From assembly GCA_016165875.1 (NCBI GenBank), contig JABBOT010000080.1, positions 31,870,299 through 31,934,298 on the forward strand: 64,000 nucleotides of DNA, written 5' to 3'. Shown here piece after piece: positions 48,892 through 60,640 of this stretch. The stretch comes from Acanthopleura granulata (lineage: Eukaryota > Mollusca > Polyplacophora > Chitonida > Chitonidae). How positions within the stretch are numbered: the stretch's first letter is position 1; each line of letters begins with the position of its first letter. The position numbers and the translations under genes are program-made. The notes beneath the pieces are model-generated. The model was not told the origin of the DNA and searched no databases. It saw only the letters and a list, made by a program, of their open reading frames with translations.

Positions 48892-49420
48892 ACACTAGGG
48901 CCATCCTTAAATATATTTATTTATTTATTTATTTGATTGGTCTTTCATGCCGTACTCAAGAAAATTTCACTTATATGATGGCGGCCAGCAATATGGTGGG
49001 AGGAAACCACGCAGAGTCCAGGGGTAACCCATGACCATCCGCAAGTTGCTGGCAGAGGTTCAAATGTACGGCTGGAGAGGAAGCAAGCATGAGCTGGAGT
49101 TGAACTCACAGCGACCTTATCTCTCAGAGGTATGGGGTCATAACCCATATCCAGCGCTAACCCCCTCAGTCACGGAAGCCCCTTTCCTTAACAATATGTT
49201 CGTTGGACCTAGCCCGACAGACCCTCCCCAAAAGGACCATACTCAACAGTATTTATTGGTATTTTGATAAAAGCTTTTTTTATTTTTCTCTCCATTTTAA
49301 TTTCTTCAAAATCCCTATCTTTTGCAAGAGCCAGAACAACCAGAAAAAAGCATTCCCTGGTGAACCTTATTTTTTCACATAGGGTCGGGTTACGCCCAAA
49401 CAGTTTTTTAACAGATGGTG
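48892..49420. mobile_element. MITE copy B, split by a SINE
   Basis: The left end CACTAGGGCCATCCTTAA is interrupted at about 48912 by a full SINE. The element resumes at about 49186 with CCTTAACAATATGTTCGTTG and ends near 49420 with GGGTCGGGTTACGCC and CAGATGGTG. Its interior (49.26-49.33 kb) matches copy A in reverse complement, so the two copies are in opposite orientation. It lies upstream of NDRG exon 1. Confidence 0.65.
48912..49185 (-). mobile_element. tRNA-derived SINE, near full length, nested in a MITE
   Basis: Shown on the plus strand in reverse: the (TTTA)n tail first, then CATGCCGTACTCAAG, AATTTCACTTATATGATGGC, CCAGCAATATGGTGGGAGG, and the tRNA-like head ending CTAACCCCCTCAGTCACGG. 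Short direct repeats (CCTTAA with flanking AT) bound it, fitting target-site duplication. Confidence 0.85.
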
Positions 49421-49841
49421 TGAACAACGAAACCCCTAAAGCATGTGGCAATTTCATGCCACAGATAACCACCTCTTTGGTTGTAATAACATTAACTGAC
49501 TTCAATTTAAATCATATTGTATTCATTCAGCAGATAAATAAAATGCTTTGATTATCGGCTGTCACAACCGAAAATTTTGGATCCAATGAAAACTAGAATC
49601 ACCTGAAAAAACCAAAACAGACCTGTCTCAGAACTATAACATGTGATTTATGTGGTAAAGAAAAATTAAAGTGCACAGTCAGATACTGGTACAGAAAACA
49701 TAGCATACATCAAATATTCCACTGCATCAGTTGTGAGTGTAAATGCCATTACACTCTGGGTCGGATTTAATGTCCTTGCAGTCTTGCCCAGGTATTCTAT
49801 TGACCAGAAGTGATATCCCCACTCACACAGTTTGGGTATTC

Positions 49842-50060
49842 TGTAGTCCAAGATTGCTCTGACGTTAGGACTTGGATTAGAAATGGAAAGGGGAAATGTT
49901 ACGACCAGGATTTGAACAGCTAAATGTACGTGGAGTGTTTTTTAGGGGTCCCAACTGATAGTCACCATGTCTGTCACACTCGATCTCTCTGACGAGGGAT
50001 GTGAGCCATAGCGTCATTTCTAATCCAAATTCCAATGTCAGAGCAATCTCGGAGTAGGTA
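49842..50060. repeat. Inverted repeat pair, probable MITE remnant
   Basis: AGATTGCTCTGACGTTAGG, CTTGGATTAGAAATG at 49851-49886 is the inverse of CATTTCTAATCCAAATT, CCAATGTCAGAGCAATCT at 50014-50049, with a few mismatches. Weaker pairing extends outwards. The 125-bp middle has no reading frame of note. Confidence 0.6.
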
Positions 50061-53000
50061 TTTTGCCACAATGATGGACAACTTGAAGCAGTAACTAGTT
50101 TTGGTCCAACATCATATGATACCACTGGCTTTACCATGCTAATTAGAGCATTAGCACACAGAAAACACTAGGGATGTTCTTCACATGGTAAAGAAAACAC
50201 ATTCTGATCTGAAGATGGACTTCTGTTAAACACTGTATCTGTGTGGTATGCAACACCCAATTTTTTTAGGCCAGTGAACACTGCACAGTGTCTACTTCAC
50301 ACAACAGAACCTTCACTGTACATCCATATGTCTGCTACTGAGTTATGTGTTAGCCAGCAATTAATTAAAGCAGATGTGTAGATAACTGAATAATGAATTA
50401 CGCATTCAATAATTGGTCTAATGTGCAGAGATGTCAGGTTATCATGCCCATAGTTAGCATGTAGATTCTAGACTGCAAAGAATTACTTCGTTTTACGGCT
50501 ATAGTTTTTGAAAAGGCAACTTTCATATAAGAGGGGTATAGTTGCATGACACATCTCTTAAAAGGTGCAATAATACAATATCACATATCATACCCTGCCA
50601 AAACCACTATAACAAATGAAACTTTAAATCTAGTTACCTACCCAAACTTTATGATCACATGAGCCAAAATAAAAGAACATTTTTGTCAATTCAAATTTTC
50701 CTTCATCTTGCAGAGATAATGGAAGCCTCGTAAAGACAAAAAAGGTTTGTGTTGCAACACACAATATGCATCCAAATACATTTTATTAAATTTCCAGAAC
50801 TGTTGACATAAGTACTCATCAGGAAAAGACATTTATTATTATAGTATTTGGTATGTATAGAACATGAGGTTGGTGCATTCAGTTCTATACCTCATTTATT
50901 TCCAAAGACATTATCCAGACTGACAAATGACAGTGATACTGAAACAATAGCTGCCATTTCAGTTCAGTGCTCTACAACAATATATCCATACTACATGAAT
51001 TCAATTTCGCTGTCACTAGAGCAGTTTTCTGTCTTTCCAACAAGTGTTGTGTACATCAACTAGGCAGGTTGTCAGATCTCGCTTCCCTATGGTCAATGTG
51101 GTGCGAAGTTACGTGGTATACCATATTCACACGTGTAACTGGCTCATTCATGTCAGTGAGTGGCACACCCACAACTAATGAGATAAATTCCAGAAAAAAT
51201 CCATGTACCCATAAAAGTTTTGCCCAGTAATCTAGAGGATTTAGCTGTCTTTATGCCCAGCCAGACACCCACTGTGACTGGTAAAAGAGGTTTAAAAGCC
51301 ATACAGCGGCCAGCCACATGCAGTGGGCAAACTAGGAAATAAAGCGGCCTCCTGTGGGTTCATCTATAAATGGTTTCCTTTCACAATATATTTGGTTGCC
51401 GGCCATTGTTTCTGATTCTACCTTAACTTGTGTCTTCGCTTTGTTTTGCCAAACCATGGCCTTTAAGGCTTTTATGGTTATAATTGCCGAGTTTGTCTTC
51501 CTTGACTCGTACATGTTGTTGTTGTTTTGCTTGCGATCGCTAATGCCGACATGACAGCATGACTGACTGAACTTTCATACTACTCATGGTCTGTAGGCCT
51601 AGTTTACAATGCAAGACCATGATCAGAATTCATATACCCATGTAACTGGTGCAGGGCTTTGTAGAGCTTGAAAATGTTGGTGCAAAACTGCGGTACAAAA
51701 GTTACAAGTGCAAATACGGTGACATCCTGACAGACGTATGATGCAATGAAACTACACCAAACCTGCTTTGATTACGACGGTTTGTTAGCTCCCAGTGGGC
51801 TTACCAGTAAAAACACCGATGCAAACTTGTTCCCTTTCGTGGCCTGGCTCATTCTATGCTCAATTTCAATCTACTGTCTTTTGGAGGAAGGCATTTTAAA
51901 ACAAAAAGCTGACATAAAAGTTTAATGAATCAAAGAGCGCTTTGATGGCAAAATCCCGAATATTCACAAACCAATCCCAAAGGCTCATGCCATAAAGGCG
52001 GTGCACACGCATGTGCACCAGAAAAAACAGTGGTCTCTCACGTGAATACATGTCATTGTTGTTGCTTCCGTTTCGGGTTGCTTCGTCGAGGCACAGTGGA
52101 AATTATTTGGAACTCAGAGGGGCTGGGCGGTAACAGTTAGGCATTCAAGGGGTCAGGGCACCGATTTTAAGGGGCAGCGGGGTGCGCCCTAGTAAAGTGG
52201 CGAAGCTCGGTTTCTGTAATGTTCTATTCACGTCAAAATATCATTGGGTGCAAGACGCTGCCCTTGTCCCGAATGTTGATTCCAGACATGCTGCGTACAT
52301 AAATGTACTAATAAATATAAGGCTGTATCTGATATGTATAGCCTTCCAATCGATTGTTGTTGTTGTACTGCACTACCAGGAATTACATTTCCCATTTGGC
52401 CAGTACTTCCAATGAAAAACGTCACTTGTTGTAATTATTGACTTAAATGTGATAAACTGGCACCTGACATAAGCATAAACGAGAAATCTGCTGTGAAACA
52501 TACACTTAAAGTGAACAAAACATACCTTAGTATCTATTATTACGTCTTCGACAACAAGGGTAAATGTGCCCATACAGTGCGCGTTAGAAGATTTCTGATT
52601 GGCTCATACCAAATACGTCTGACCAATAGATTATTTTGTTAGTTGAGACACCTCTGCAACAAGTAAACAAGGCCCCTATCAGAATATCTTTGAAATGACA
52701 ATTATGCTAATAATAGAAAATAGTTATAAAAATGTTAACAATTTTCAGTTATTAGTTAGTAATGTGGTTAATATAATGTTCGCATGCCATCATAAATTTC
52801 ATCATTGCAGTTAATAATGTTGATGATTATTGTCACCCCTATGTTTATTCTGTGTGATCTGGTAAGATTAATTCTCTTTGTACCGGTGTTTTGTAATTTC
52901 CCAAGCATCCTATTAAATTAATTTTTTTTAATGGGAGTAGTAGCTACAAAAAAAAAATAAATGAATAAATAAATAAAAATAAATATAATGAAAGAAAAAT

Positions 53001-53931
53001 AATAAAAGCAGCTGACGTTCGTTGACGGACAATTGCAGGGTGTTCCTTTGTCCATGGTGATACAGGGTGGGGAAGTCTGAATATGGCTGAAAACGATCCC
53101 TCACAAACAAAGCTTGACAAGCCAAAATTTAACACTGCGATATCATTACATCTAACGAAGCGAATGTAGAAACAAAATAGCAAAGGAAGAAAAATCCACG
53201 CATATCAATTAAATTATACAGAATCAAGCATTCAAGGAAATATACTTTTGCATTTAACCTTGTGTAGTTCAAAATGTTGATCAAATAGCCATATGTATTT
53301 ATACATGTTGTCAAAATATATTTTTTAAATTTATACAACTTTTGTATTAGTGATAATAAAAAGAAAATTGTAAAAACAAAAGTACTTTTTTTTCTCAAAT
53401 TTTCAACACTTTCAAAGTTTTATTGTAGAAGTGAATAGTTTACTGTTTCGCCATGGCCTCAACAACGGCCCTCGAATTCTTCTTCTTGGATTTTCTAAGT
53501 GATCATAATTTAGGGGACATGGGCAAAGATCAATGCACATACTGGTATACACTTAATTCATTTCGTTTGGGGAAAAAAGTGGAGTGCTTCTGTCACATAG
53601 ACCTAGATCCCACCTTGTATATGCAGCTATGAATTGTGGTCCTCAGGGGACCTGTTATACGAAGTGGTGGCAAACTGTGCCTGGCGTAACTTTCATATAA
53701 GAGATAGCCTACCATGTTACAAATGCGCTTGGCGCAGGCCCACAACGTGAGACAGCTTTGTAAAAATGGGCCCCAGATCGGGCATGCATAAATTCTTGAT
53801 AGCAATACAAAAAAAACGATGTGTAAAGGTTTAACATTTTTAAAGTATGACGTTTGATATACATTTGTTCACACACATGGTGCCACGCAAAATAAATCAA
53901 GGAACGGCTTCATTGTCAATATTTAGCTCTA
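50061..53931. other. Intergenic or NDRG 5' region, no gene proven
   Basis: A 60-codon minus frame at 51332-51514 (begins MYESRKTNSAIITIKALKAM) and a CpG-richer patch at 52.05-52.2 kb are possible promoter or first-exon regions but unsupported. The stretch 53.64-53.79 kb, with TGTAAAAATGGGCCCC, looks like part of a dispersed repeat. Confidence 0.4.
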
Positions 53932-54012
53932 ATAATGTACCTCTCGCTTTTTGAGTGGCGCGTAAGCGCTTATACTAGCATGCGCCATTCGAGAAGGCAA
54001 GAGGTACATTAT
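53932..54012. repeat. Small inverted repeat (hairpin)
   Basis: ATAATGTACCTCTCGC...GTGGCGC at 53932-53961 pairs with GCGCCATTC...AGAGGTACATTAT at 53982-54012 with about five mismatches and a 20-nt loop. Confidence 0.7.
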
Positions 54013-54050
54013 CGACCGGAGAGGAAGCTAGCATTAGCTGGGCTTAAATA
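54013..54050 (-). repeat. Small SINE body fragment beside a foldback
   Basis: CCGGAGAGGAAGCTAGCATT then AGCTGGGCTTA matches the middle of the SINE family and abuts the right arm of the hairpin at 53932-54012. Confidence 0.5.
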
Positions 54051-54411
54051 TCCCAGAAAAGGATTAACATATACATGTTTACGTTGCTGGAAGTTATGTG
54101 CACTGGACCATAATTTTTTTTTTGTTAGAGGTCAAGTATGCATTCATCTATACTGTTTTCAAATCTGCACTCAGTTTTAATAGTGACTACATGTGTTTGG
54201 TTTTTCCTAACCATAGACCTAAACACTATATATTCATGAGAAAACTATACATATAGCCTCTACCATTGCATAATCCGCCCCACTAATATATAATATAACT
54301 ATATGTCTAGGAAATTCCAATTAATGTGTGTTGATATTCCTCGAAAGTGTTACATGCATGCATATATTGCATGAATGTGTGAGAGGTTTTTTGGGGGGGG
54401 GTTTTTTCTTG

Positions 54412-54675
54412 GATTTATTTCACTAGTTATTTGGTGGCTTTACGCCGTAAAGAATATTTCACTTATACAACTGCGTCCAGCATTATGGTCGGACGAAACC
54501 GGGTAGAGCCCCGGGGAAACCCACGGCCATGCATTCGTAGGTTGCTGGCGGACATTCCCACGTAGGGCCGGAGAGGAAGCCAGCTGGACTTGAACTCACA
54601 GCGACCGTATTGGTGAGAGGCACGGGGTCGTAGCTTCGCACTGGCGCGCTAACCTCTCGACCACTGAGCCCTACT
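54412..54675 (-). mobile_element. tRNA-derived SINE, near full length
   Basis: One of the best-preserved copies. Read on the minus strand it starts GGGCTCAGTGGTCGAGAGGT, then a B box-like GTGAGTTCAAGTCC, the body, and the 3' part TATAAGTGAAATATTC with an AAATAAATC-type tail. The head resembles a tRNA with a long variable arm. It is used here as the reference copy for the other fragments. Confidence 0.87.
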
Positions 54676-56689
54676 CCCCCCCCCCCCGAATGTGTGTGAA
54701 TAACGGATACGTGCAGTGCCACGATACTTGTCAAAACAGGCCTATATTGTGAACCTCATGCACGCGAACGAATCTGGTTGGAATGAATGCTTTGTACCAA
54801 ATTTACACACAGTATCCCATACCAGCAGTCTTTATTGCATAATATGACAGTATAATGGTTAATTCCCTACCGGTACTGTCTGTTAAAGGCTGTGTGCCAC
54901 AAGAACACATATAACAATATCAAACATGTATAACTTTTGTGAACTATAGCTACCGTAATTCTTCAAATTTTTCGGGCACTCTGATTACTCAGACACTGGA
55001 GAATACCCCCCACGTTTCAACTTCTGAGAGCGCCGCCGAAGGGTGTGGCTGATTACTGTTTACACAAACCAATGGGTTTATAGCTACCTTACCCAAATCT
55101 TGCCCGGTATTGCCGGCTGGGCCTGCTGTCCGTCACGCTTGTCTACCCACAGGACTGGCCTACTGAATTCTCCTGATTCCCAAGATCGATGTTTAAATGA
55201 ATGTCTGCTAAAGACCGATATCTACTCTTTTAACTTAAACAGTTCAACAGATATAAACAAAAAAGCCACAAAACACTAAGGGACCAGCCCCTTTAATAGT
55301 TTGATTTTGCTTTTTTTTCCTTTTTTCGTCAAGAAAAACGAACAAAGACTGTACCCAGTTCGGTTGTAACCCAAAAATGTCGATTACCGTGTGAATGATA
55401 TGTCTGAACATCTTAGGGTAAACCGGCAGTCGGTAAAGAGGCAACGAGTGTGAATCTACACTATGAGAAACGATTCTGAAGAAACAACAACGGCAGCAGG
55501 TCACTCGTGAAAGAAAACTCAAGTTTCGAACAGCGTGTTATATGTATAGTTACTTACATGTCGTGACTTTATTCCCTATATATATACATGTAGGTTTAGA
55601 CATGCGGTCGGACATGTATGTTAGAAACCCATATTGTGTTTAAAGGCATTCCACTCTTCGGCAGATGTGTGGGTCTTGTATGGGCGATGTCGAGTGCCTG
55701 GAGCTGAATACTTTATTGTGTAATATGTGAAAGTTTATTCAGTGTAAAGGAAATCATCAGATCATGGTAGATGTTCTTTAACCACAGAATGACTGTGTTA
55801 TATGCATCGTATGAACACACGTATTAACGAGGTTTATGTATAACTCAGCAACGTGCACGCATGGCGAAGGGGAAGTGACGGCAAATAATTAAGGAAAATG
55901 TTCACATGCATCGAGTCTATATGTGAATGGACACTGAATTAAACGACACAACCATATGATGATTTTATTTATATCTCAAGCGCGTTACTTAGCACCTGGG
56001 TGTGTGTTTGACGTCTTTGTTCTCAGGCTGGTGATATCCCGTGTATTGTCCTACTGATGACGTCACGAGAAGATCAGTCACGTCCTTTGTGCGAGTTCAT
56101 TCTAAAAAGTGCTATGTACTTCAAACTCTAAAACTAATCCTACTTCCTTCGTCAAGCCTACATCTTAGTCTTGTTTATAGGAGTTCTTGCGATAATGCAA
56201 TTGAAATACTTCAGAAGAAAGGCCACGTATGACAAACTCGGTAAAACCGCACCTAAAAAACATTTTCATACCGCGCAGGAATATAAAAACAATACGTTTG
56301 TGAGCTGTTTTGGTGGGGTACAAAACTCTAGGCATTTTTAAAGGCCTTTTCCACTTGGGCCGAAAAAAAGTCACCTGGCTGCAGAACGTGGTGCATGGCG
56401 TCGCGTGACATCACTGCAAGAGGATTTCTGATCCCAGTCTATGTTCTTAGTTCTCCACAAAAGAGGAGCACATGCTATAATGATACCAATAGATCTGAAA
56501 CGACATAACGCGACTCAGATTACATAAAATAACATAAAACCATCGCGCTGAAGGATTGTATTTCCGGAAAAAGTACATTTAGAAATGTAATTTTTACCTG
56601 AGTTATACATCGAGTTATTTCAGTTCAGGAAAGCAGTGTGCACTGATGAATAATCGATCCATCAGCATTACTTACATATAATAGGGCTA
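54676..56689. other. Intergenic, no gene seen
   Basis: More GC-rich than average at 55.0-55.5 kb and 56.0-56.4 kb, with short frames only. Nothing identified. Confidence 0.6.
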
Positions 56690-57205
56690 AAATAAAGATT
56701 GTCAACGCTGTATGGTTTAAAATCTATCAGGGATTCACCCATGCTGCATAATCAGAAAAAAACACTTTATTGTAGCCATTCACTTTGTCTCAAACGTTTT
56801 GAACTTGTTCTGTATTGGGAAATACAGATACTACTAAGAAGTCGTAGGCCTACTTGTCATTCGTCAACCGAGAAGGCTGAAGATTTTGTGAGAAAAAGAA
56901 AACGATCCTCTTCTTTTAACGTGTCTCAGGAGTGATCTTTTGAGGAGCACTCAGTTGTTATTGCATCCTTCCATGAACGATTCTGGTACGCAACAGTAAA
57001 GATCACCCCTGAAATACTCAGGAGTGTGAAAGGCAGTTTGATGAAGAGAATTGATGCGTGTTTCATTGCAGAGGGTGCTCAGTTTGAGGATTTGTTATGA
57101 TTATTGTCAATAAAGATGTTTTTGAAGTCAAGAAAGGTGGTTTTTTGGGGGGGGGTTATGTTTTGAAAACTAAGATGGTGCGCAACTTTTGGGACACCCT
57201 GCACA
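56690..57205 (+). mobile_element. Internally deleted mariner/IS630-type DNA transposon
   Basis: Two parts of a transposase are present. A helix-turn-helix linker-like segment, RRPTCHSSTEKAEDFVRKRK then SSSFNVSQE, ends at TGA 56933. A C-terminal end follows, ITPEILRSVKGSLMKRID then ACFIAEGAQFEDLL, with TGA at 57098-57100 and AATAAA at about 57110. The wording of this end is typical of mariner-group transposases. The catalytic core with the DDE/D residues is missing between them. On the right an end sequence, GCGCAACTTTTGGGACACCCTG (57179-57200), resembles the terminal repeat of such elements; the matching left end was not found. Confidence 0.7.
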
Positions 57206-57724
57206 TATGTAGCCTATACATGCACATGACTGTGTTCTGATTCAGTCATACGGCTGAGATGGCTGTTCCTGGATACCTCTCAACAACGCCATGTGCCCAG
57301 GATGTCGCCCAGATCATCATCAAAGTGGTGTTGCATTGAGTAGCGCCAAGAAGTTAAGGAATCGATCCTCTCACGGTAGCCTATAAGTGTTCCGCCATGA
57401 CCAAACTCCGCTGCTTCAAGTTGATTAAACCCTTTGTTTTGGAAAAGTCGCTATGACCAGCGTGGTGTGCGATGTGGGTTTAATCGCAAATCAGGCTTTA
57501 AAAAAAATTCATCGGCTTGAAGCAGCTCAGCGGCGTGTCGTCATGACAAAACAAAAGGCCTAAGGGGATCGATTCCTTACCAAATTTATGATAGTTTGAG
57601 GGTCATACCCGGAACACATGCTATTCTTGACAGGAAGGTATTCTTCGACAGCCTTAAATTCGAAGCCATGAGTATATTGTACAGGTCTAAGATATAGTAT
57701 GGGGCCTCCGTTGCCGAAAGTATT

Positions 57725-57912
57725 AGCGTGCCAGCGCGGTGCAATGACCCAGGTGCCTCTCACGTACCAATGCGGTCACTGTGAGTTCAAGTTCAGCTGG
57801 TGCTGGCTTCCTCTCCGGCCAGCAACCTGCGAAGGGTTGTGGGTCTCCCCGTAGCTCTGTCCGGTTTCCTTCCACCGTCATATAAGTGAAATATTCATGA
57901 GTATCATTTAAT
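57725..57912 (+). mobile_element. SINE, head and body
   Basis: Plus orientation: GTGCCTCTCACGTACC, GCGGTCACTGTGAGTTCAAG (B box-like), GCTTCCTCTCCGGCCAGCAA, CCGGTTTCCTTCCACCGTCA and TATAAGTGAAATATTC. It lies just right of the deleted mariner element. Confidence 0.8.
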
Positions 57913-58376
57913 CAGAGAAATATTACAAATTTCAGTTGAAGTATACCAGTACTTTAGATTGTATGTACTTCAAACTATGAGTTGATTTTTATAAAAGTAA
58001 GTGTTGTATTAAATAAACATGCATGATTCGAATATAACAAAACTGTTTCTTCAGCAGGAATTCCAGTCCTTCAAGCACCAAATGTCTCCTCAGTCTCTTC
58101 ACGCTCGTCTTTGATTGGACGCTGTAACGGTTGGGTCAGTAGAGTTGCCTACCTTTACAGAACTCTCCAGTAGGTTAACGTGAAAACGTCACATACATGT
58201 TGAGTGAAATGTGGATAGAGTGATTTGATAAATAAGCTTTCTTAGCGGAGTTGTACCACTTTCCACTATTAGTTGTTGACTGTGAATCTAGAGCGGTTGT
58301 TGAAGTTTACTTTTGTCATGAGATTATCACCACATATGTCACTGAAATAGTTCTAAGTCAATGACAATTCCTCGAA

Positions 58377-58393
58377 ATGGCTCGTCCGTCAAG
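58377..58393 (+). CDS. Start exon of an unidentified plus-strand gene
   Basis: ATG with G at -3 and G at +4 is followed by GCT CGT CCG TCA AG and a strong AAG|GTGAGT donor (MARPS, two bases of the next codon). An upstream ATG at 58361 in weak context reads MTIPRNGSSVK and would hit a stop at once in the next exon, so it acts at most as an upstream reading frame. The exon is chosen because its phase fits the exon at 62375. Confidence 0.4.
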
Positions 58394-59920
58394 GTGAGTT
58401 GAACTACTTTTCCGTCAAAGTTCACTAACTTCTGTGGTGCAAAAAGTAGGTTCAAGAGGTCCCATTAGGGTTTATGGGAAAGTCTGGCACTTACAATCTG
58501 TATTGGCGATTATGAAGTCAAAAGAAGAATATATTGACGTAATTAGCGGAGATAAGATTTTCCGTGGACAGATCCTTGTCGGGAGGTGCGCTGGCATTTC
58601 TTTCTTCACCTCCGGAGTTCATCACCGTCATGTAATGAGATAACTGTTTGTTCACTACAAATACAATTACAATACATGGATCCAAGATCTATCCCATATG
58701 CCAAGACACGTCTTCTGTTACAAATGAGACACATCACAGGATGTTATCTGTTATCTTGTTTTTCTGTTAAAGTTTTCTCCATGTTGGATTTTATTGAACT
58801 AGGACTTATTTTCTGTAGTAGGTTATTGGAGTTGTAAAGACAAGGTTGATGTCTTTGTTGAAGGCTGACTCAGATGTTAATTGCCAAAAGGATTTTCCTC
58901 TGTGAATTGACGTCACTACCACAGTGGAGCAACCCTGTCTTTACAACAGCCTAAGTTAGAGGTAAAGGTATTCAAGCTAACAGCATACCATTGTATAAGG
59001 AAGGGAGAAGTAAAATTTGGCCTGCATGAATAGTTCAGGTATTAACTCTTCTGTATTTAAACATGATCCTGAACCTCTCCTTACTCCATATAATCTGATG
59101 GATGGAGAGCTACAGGGTTAAAGCTGCACACATTGAATTCAGTCCTATCTAAAGTCAGGCTGTATATCTATATAGTGGGTTTCAGGTACCTTGTGTTGAG
59201 CGTAAATATCAGCAGTATATGGAAGCTACAATGAATAAAGTGAAAAGCAGTGAGAGACTCAGACACACATGTTACTTGTAGCTTGATTGACAACAAGTCA
59301 GTTTATTGAACAGTAGGCATTTACTATCCTTTTGTAATGTTTAGTTACTGTCCAGTTTTGCTGGCTTTCACATAGAAATGTAACTGTATATATAGAATAA
59401 AAAACAATGAGCCTTTCTCAGCTTTCTACATCTTTGTATTCCAACTGCAGTTTGAACGTCTTATTCTCATCAAAGTATTGAGTGTAACAGTTTGCGAATT
59501 TTTAAAAGCAGGCATGTTTCCATGGTATGAATGTTCACTTAGACAACAAATTTTCACATAAGGACATGTAAGAGCATGGTGAAAAGCAATACAGTAGAGA
59601 TGAAAAAAGATAATATTGTTAGAAGAGTAGTATCAAATCAAGACCTGTTGTGACTGATGACTTCCAATCAGTTGATACAGTACTTATTAATGAACAAAGT
59701 TTCTTTCAAATATTACAGAAACTTTTGTTATTAATAAAGGGGAATGGGATAGTTGTGTTTTCATGAAAGCACTGAAAGTTTGTTCATGTGTAACCATTGA
59801 GTAGGACACCACATGTACACATGTTGTGCTTATGGTTTGTCAAATGTGTAATAATCAGTAATAGTTCAAAAATGAGTCATTTTTAAATCCAGAAAGCAAG
59901 AGGACCATTCACAGCGTGTA

Positions 59921-60175
59921 ACATTCGCAAACATGCACACTACAATTTCAGCAGCCTCACCTTCATTATTTAGGAGGTGACCGGCCTAGAAGCTCATCCC
60001 GCCATGTTAAAACAAAAACAAAGCCATGTTTTATGGTTACGCACTGCAAATGGAAGCGCTGCCATAAACATGGCATCGTTTTTGTTTTAACATGGAGCTA
60101 TGAGCTTCTAGGCCGGTCACCTCCTAAATAATGAAGGTGAGGCTGCTGAAATTGTAGTGTACGTGTTTGTGAGTG
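59921..60175. mobile_element. Foldback (long inverted repeat) element
   Basis: Left arm 59921-60036 and right arm 60061-60175 are inverted copies. The section from TACAATTTCAGCAGCC to CCTAGAAGCTCAT is perfectly complementary over 57 bp; the inner and outer parts carry a few mismatches. The loop is 24 nt (60037-60060). It resembles a foldback MITE. No coding sequence. Confidence 0.85.
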
Positions 60176-60487
60176 TCTGTACTTTGGCAGGAGACAAAAG
60201 AAAAGTGGCAGAGTTACGAGGCGGCAGAACTCTGACACTTCTCCGAGGATATTAAACTGAAGGTCGTATGACTCCACCGGTATAGGGGCATCCAATATCG
60301 AAGCGATGGTGGGGTTCATGCAGGACTAATTTACCTCCAGAAACCTTTAGAAGACCCACATCGTAAGAAATAAATGTGATGTTCTAATAATATTTGAATT
60401 GGATAAACACATCTTGTACAGTGGTGTCAAGACCATAGGTGTAATTACACAAACAGCAAACTGAAGTTCATTGCATATAGGAGTGGG

Positions 60488-60640
60488 AAGGTATGCTGCC
60501 AACCAGTGGAAATTCATGTGTTTCTCCCGGCCTTTGCCTGGTTTCCTTCCACCATGATGCTGGTCGCCATTGTATAAGTGAAACACATGTATTCTTGACT
60601 AAAGTGAAAACCCAGTTAAATAAAAATTTAAATAAATCAT
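60488..60640 (+). mobile_element. SINE 3' half
   Basis: CCTGGTTTCCTTCCACCATG, ATGCTGGTCGCCATTGTATA, AGTGAAACACATGTATTC and the tail CAGTTAAATAAAAATTTAA. Confidence 0.75.

Noticed and set aside
51332..51514. 60-codon minus-strand frame upstream of NDRG
   Set aside because: Start context and composition are reasonable, but it has no family, no clear donor and no in-phase link to NDRG exon 1.
54412..54675. tRNA-like sequence with a B box
   Set aside because: It is the head of a SINE, followed by the SINE body and tail; not an independent tRNA gene.
60098..60319. 73-codon minus-strand frame beginning MNPTIASILDAPIPVESY
   Set aside because: It runs into the foldback arm and has no recognised family or splice context.
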